A stretch of DNA of 6,083 nucleotides from Candidatus Pelagibacter sp. Lineage in GTDB: Bacteria > Pseudomonadota > Alphaproteobacteria > Pelagibacterales > Pelagibacteraceae. The notes beneath the pieces were generated by a model. That model had not been told where the DNA came from, made no database searches, and was given only the letters and a program-made list of their open reading frames with translations. The translations under genes and the position numbers were made by a program. The DNA is taken from assembly GCA_017880265.1 (NCBI GenBank), contig JAFJTK010000141.1, positions 1 through 6,083 on the forward strand, read 5' to 3'. This document shows positions 5,224 to 6,083 of this stretch, one piece after another (within the stretch, counting starts at the first letter, position 1; each line of letters opens with the position of its first letter).

Positions 5224-6083
5224 TGATTAAAGGTAATTTTATAGATAACTTGCCTAAAGTTTATGGAATATATACCGGAGGGTTTATAGCATTCATAATC
5301 TTGATGGCGATTGGTGAGCAGATGGGGATGTCAGCAAAAGCAATAGGTATTTGCTTTGTTGGTTTTACTATTTTCATCTACGCAGCAATTGGTTGGCTAT
5401 CTCGAACAGCTCAAGCGAGTAATTATTATGTAGCTGGAAGACAAGTTCCAACTGTATTCAACGGAATGGCAACAGCAGCCGACTGGATGTCTGGTGCTTC
5501 ATTCGTTGCAATGGCAGGTGGTATTTACTTCAAAGGTTACGGATATATGGCTTTGCTTGTTGGTTGGACAGGTGGTTACGTATTAGTTGCAACTTTATTA
5601 GCACCATACTTAAGAAAATTTGGCTGTTACACAGTTCCAGATTTCGTAGGTACAAGATACGGTGGTAATGCAGCTAGACTACTTGCAGTAATCGTTTTAA
5701 CGGTTGCTTCATTTACTTATGTGACTGCACAAATTAACGCTACAGGTACTATTGCTTCTGTTGCTTTAGATATCCCATTCCAATACGCAGTATACGTTGG
5801 ACTAATAAGTATTTTATTATGTTCAATGCTTGGTGGTATGAGAGGGGTAACTTGGACACAGGTTGCGCAATATATTGTACTAATCATAGCTTACCTACTT
5901 CCAGTATTCTGGATCAGTAACAAGATAGGTGCGGGTTTCTTCCCTCACTTTATGTTAGCTGATGAAGTTGCTAGAATTGGTGAGTTAGAACAACAGTTTG
6001 GTTTTATTAAAAACTCTGCTGCTGATTTAGCTACAGTACCTAAAGGGTTAGCTGGTATTACTAAAGCTCACTCTGAAGTTAAC
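5223..6083 (+). CDS. Sodium:solute symporter large subunit (SSF family, VC_2705-like), 5' part, truncated by window end
   Basis: Reading from the ATG at 5223 gives 287 codons with no stop to the window end; related carriers are about 550-600 aa, so about half is visible. It is a multi-pass inner-membrane SSF carrier, expected to drive uptake with the sodium gradient. The family core is clear: SNYYVAGRQVP (66-76), NGMATAADWMSGASF (80-94), GGIYFKGYGY, and TVPDFVGTRYGG after the third to fourth membrane segment. Hydrophobic segments lie at about 13-31, 38-59, 80-101, 107-127, 150-174, 184-200 and 212-232. The partner DUF4212 gene immediately upstream points to the VC_2705 subfamily. The nearby acs makes acetate a reasonable substrate, but lactate, pyruvate or other carboxylates are possible; an actP label is not justified. 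Codon use differs from the other genes here: 10 of 19 Phe codons are TTC, against 0 of 16 in acs. Confidence 0.93.
   Translation, partial: MIKGNFIDNLPKVYGIYTGGFIAFIILMAIGEQMGMSAKAIGICFVGFTIFIYAAIGWLSRTAQASNYYVAGRQVPTVFNGMATAADWMSGASFVAMAGGIYFKGYGYMALLVGWTGGYVLVATLLAPYLRKFGCYTVPDFVGTRYGGNAARLLAVIVLTVASFTYVTAQINATGTIASVALDIPFQYAVYVGLISILLCSMLGGMRGVTWTQVAQYIVLIIAYLLPVFWISNKIGAGFFPHFMLADEVARIGELEQQFGFIKNSAADLATVPKGLAGITKAHSEVN

Overview
This is an AT-rich, tightly packed bacterial chromosome segment. Overlapping TAATG junctions, a mostly short-intergenic layout, lysine/isoleucine/asparagine-rich proteins and AT-ending codons suggest a streamlined marine alphaproteobacterium, most likely SAR11 (Pelagibacterales). 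The divergent hemC/tsaD pair is an arrangement I associate with Alphaproteobacteria. The taxonomic assignment is an inference from style and gene content; no rRNA or other marker gene is present.

Layout. On the minus strand, 1-613 holds the first 204 residues of HemC (porphobilinogen deaminase), cut by the window edge. A 56-bp divergent gap leads to a plus-strand run: tsaD (tRNA t6A biosynthesis, 670-1743), a small EVE/PUA-fold protein (1743-2156, joined by TAATG) and acs (acetyl-CoA synthetase, 2172-4220, 15 bp further on). These three are probably one transcript. A minus-strand gene of unknown function (207 aa, 4217-4840) converges on acs, and the two stop codons interlock in one TTAA. After a 122-bp divergent intergenic region comes a transporter pair: a DUF4212 small subunit (4963-5223) joined by TAATG to a VC_2705-type sodium:solute symporter (5223 onward, cut by the window end after 287 codons). 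The symporter runs off the end and is easily missed by an ORF finder that requires a stop.

How they work together. HemC (tetrapyrrole synthesis) and TsaD (tRNA modification) are housekeeping. Acs activates acetate to acetyl-CoA, and the two-subunit symporter nearby is a plausible carrier for acetate or another small carboxylate. The region can therefore be read as a carboxylate uptake and activation locus, but the substrate is inferred from context. The transporter genes stand out for strong Shine-Dalgarno sites and many C-ending codons, which suggests high expression.

Nothing here is clearly a new defence or mobile system: there is no CRISPR array, insertion sequence, tRNA or rRNA. The oddest feature is a 19-lysine-in-35-residue N-terminal tail on acetyl-CoA synthetase, with no alternative start that would remove it. 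Next come the uncharacterised 207-aa protein and the sharp codon-usage shift into the transporter genes.
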